From Amycolatopsis nivea (GTDB lineage Bacteria; Actinomycetota; Actinomycetes; Mycobacteriales; Pseudonocardiaceae): 32,796 nucleotides of DNA. This document shows, in pieces, positions 31,299 to 32,796 of the stretch. Each line of letters begins with the position of its first letter. The stretch's first letter is position 1. Under the pieces are notes generated by a model that saw only the letters and a program-made list of their open reading frames with translations, was not told the origin of the DNA and did not search any database. Both the position numbers and the translations under genes were made by a program. Where the stretch lies: contig NZ_SDLT01000057.1 of NCBI RefSeq assembly GCF_004522235.1, positions 1 through 32,796 of the forward strand, read 5' to 3'.

Positions 31299-32252
31299 GT
31301 GAAGATCTTGATGTTCGGACGCGGCGTGATCGCGACGATGTACGGCTGGGCCTTGGAACAGGCGGGGCACGACGTCGAGTTCTATGTCCGTCCGGGGCGC
31401 GCGGCGGAGTACGGGGAGTCGATCAGCCTCGATGTTCGGGATCTGCGGGCGCGGCGGCGGCGGGGTGTCCGGACGTGGCCGGTGCGGTATCGCGAGGTGC
31501 TGGAGCCGGGTCATGAGTTCGATCTGATTGTGGTGAGCGTCCAGCACTATCGGCTCGCGGAGGCGACGGCCTTTCTGGCGCCGCGGGTCGGGAAGGCGAC
31601 GGTGCTGGTTTTCGGCAACATCTGGTCCGAGCCGCTGGCCGCGATCGGCGATCTTCCCGTCGAGCAGGTCGCGTGGGGGTTTCCGCAGGGCGGCGGCGGT
31701 TTCGGCGAGGACGGGGTGCTGCGCGGGATGCTGTTGCCGCTCGCCGTGTTCGGGACGCTCGGCGAGCCTCCGACCGAACGCGAACGGGTGGTTCGGGAGG
31801 CGTTTCGCGACGCTGGGTTCCGGATCCGCGAGCGACCTGACTTTCGCGGCTGGCTCTGGGTGCACTTCGTCTCGGACGCGGGTTTGCACTCGCAGGGCGT
31901 GCGGCTCGGCTCGTTGAGTTCGCTGGCCGGGTCACAGGGCGATCTGCGCGAGGCGTTGCTGGCCGGGCGCGAGCTTGTGCCGCTTCTCGAAGCCCGCGGC
32001 ATCGACGTGCGGCGGCATCGGGGCGCGTTGCTGCTGTTCCGGGCACCGACCTGGCTGACGGTCCCCGTGCTCGGGTGGATGCTGGCCCACTTTCCCGCAG
32101 CGCGGCTGAGTTTCGAGGCGCACTCCGATCCCGACGCCCGCGAGCCGCGCGAGATCTGCCGCGACGTACTGGCCCACGCCCGGCGGCTGGGGGTGACGGT
32201 GCCGCGGCTGGAGGCGGCGGAACCGTACTTCGGTCTGGAAAGGACAGAGTGA
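31299..32252 (+). CDS. Ketopantoate-reductase-like (ApbA/PanE superfamily) oxidoreductase
   Basis: 317 residues from the GTG at 31299. The N terminus KILMFGRGVIATMYGWALEQAGHDVEFYVRPGRA is a Rossmann fold with GxGxxA-like spacing, and FDLIVVSVQHYRLAEA (about 68-83) continues the ApbA N-terminal domain. The C-terminal helical domain is present but changed: where PanE has its catalytic Lys and Asn helix, this protein reads GWLWVHFVSDAG, without the lysine. It is therefore probably a reductase-fold protein with another substrate, not the pantothenate enzyme. Expression is controlled by the twin operators upstream. A sharp coding end is followed by pseudogene-like sequence on the other strand. Confidence 0.85.
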   Translation: MKILMFGRGVIATMYGWALEQAGHDVEFYVRPGRAAEYGESISLDVRDLRARRRRGVRTWPVRYREVLEPGHEFDLIVVSVQHYRLAEATAFLAPRVGKATVLVFGNIWSEPLAAIGDLPVEQVAWGFPQGGGGFGEDGVLRGMLLPLAVFGTLGEPPTERERVVREAFRDAGFRIRERPDFRGWLWVHFVSDAGLHSQGVRLGSLSSLAGSQGDLREALLAGRELVPLLEARGIDVRRHRGALLLFRAPTWLTVPVLGWMLAHFPAARLSFEAHSDPDAREPREICRDVLAHARRLGVTVPRLEAAEPYFGLERTE

Positions 32253-32439
32253 GCCCCGGCTTTCTCGAAGTGTTGCCAGAAACCGTTTCGGTGGGATCGG
32301 CCTCTGGACGCCAGCGAGTGGCGCGGCTGATCGCCTCGCCGGGTGCCGACGGTTCGCGCGAGCCTCTCACCGCAATCACACCGCACGCTCGCGCTGACCC
32401 GGTTGTTGCCGGGCCGCGCGGCGAGCGCGCTGCCGAATG

Positions 32440-32796
32440 CGCACGACGCCTCGCGTTCGGCCGCCGAAACCGCGGATTGGCCGCCCATTCCGGCTGCCCG
32501 TGCGTCTCGGACAGCCGGACGAACAACGCGTCGTCGGCGCAGCTGACCATCAACGAGCCATCCGAGGCCGCGAACCCGCGGCGCGAAAGGATCCGACGAA
32601 CACGTTGCCACGCAAAGGATTCTCGACCATTCCGACGTGCCCAAGCACCTCGCACAGCCGGACGAACAACGCATCGTCGGTGCAGCTGACGATCAACAAG
32701 CCGCCCGAGGCCGCGAACCCGCGGCGCGAAAGGATCCGACGAACACGTTGCCAGGCAAAGAGTTCTCGGCCGTTCCGGCGTGCGTGAGCCGTCGCC
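32440..32796 (-). pseudogene. Decayed CaiB/BaiF-type CoA-transferase fragment
   Basis: On the minus strand, two overlapping frames show the same conserved block. At about 32703-32641 it reads GLLIVSCTDDALFVRLCEVLG. At about 32565-32440 it reads SDGSLMVSCADDALFVRLSE, then GQPEWAANPRFRRPNARRRA. Both resemble the middle of CaiB/BaiF CoA-transferases (DG-x-x-x-V-x-x-x-D-x-x-F-x-x-L-C-E-x-L-G-x-P-E-L-x-x-D-P-R-F). The copies are in different frames because the 143-bp duplication is not a multiple of three, and stop codons follow. The rest of the enzyme is not visible, and no start or intact frame exists. Confidence 0.55.
32487..32796. repeat. 143-bp tandem duplication running off the window
   Basis: Copy one is 32487-32628 and copy two 32629-32771, highly similar along their length, including CGCGAACCCGCGGCGCGAAA and GATCCGACGAACACGTTGCC. 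A third copy begins at about 32772 (GTTCCGGCGTGC) and is cut by the window end. The repeat lies inside the CoA-transferase remnant. Confidence 0.85.

Overview
The window is high-GC, densely coded DNA with strong GC bias at third codon positions, GTG starts, many 1-4 base gene overlaps and actinobacterial families: TetR, GntR/FCD, CUT1 ABC importers without their own ATPase, and a ramCSAB-type class III lanthipeptide locus. Together these point to a filamentous actinomycete. A pseudonocardial genus such as Amycolatopsis is my best guess from the palindrome style and gene content, but it is not proven. I saw no tRNA, rRNA, CRISPR array, transposase or integrase.

Region 1 (1-2400) is miscellaneous: the first codons of a gene leaving the window on the left, a divergent TetR regulator with a perfect 15-bp palindrome between them, an orphan protein with a tRNA-guanine-transglycosylase-like zinc motif, and a small conserved protein.

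Region 2 (2573-9240) is a catabolic module. A DUF3311 protein, a sodium:solute symporter and a cytosine-deaminase-like amidohydrolase form an overlapping operon. Two more amidohydrolases and a GntR/FCD regulator follow. All three catabolic promoters carry the palindrome (T)TGGTATACCA(A) 20-30 bases before the start codon, so they look like one regulon importing and hydrolysing a nitrogen-containing, probably cyclic, compound. One amidohydrolase lacks the usual HxH metal motif.

Region 3 (9297-20355) looks like an amino-sugar or galactoside utilisation locus. A leftward operon encodes a SIS-domain AgaS-like isomerase/deaminase, a tagatose-6-phosphate-kinase-like PfkB and a class II aldolase. 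A rightward operon encodes a Gfo/Idh/MocA oxidoreductase, a binding lipoprotein, two permeases, a second sugar kinase and a GH4 glycosidase. A secreted GH114 protein (family of endo-alpha-1,4-polygalactosaminidases) follows. Read together, they could take extracellular polygalactosamine through galactosamine and tagatose phosphates to triose phosphates. An 850-base spacer between the operons holds a 43-bp tandem repeat and apparently decayed coding sequence.

Region 4 (20408-23059) holds a methyltransferase and a divergent EamA exporter/LysR regulator pair that share an inverted-repeat operator.

Region 5 (23177-30563) is a ram-type locus: LanKC synthetase, a 44-residue SapB-like precursor, and two ABC transporter half-molecules whose ATPase defects fall in the same composite site. 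Between the two transporter genes lies an in-frame, low-complexity repeat ORF overlapping both neighbours.

Region 6 (30720-32796) has a small secreted protein, a ketopantoate-reductase-like protein under a promoter with twin operators, and a decayed CaiB/BaiF CoA-transferase fragment containing 143-bp tandem duplications that run off the window.
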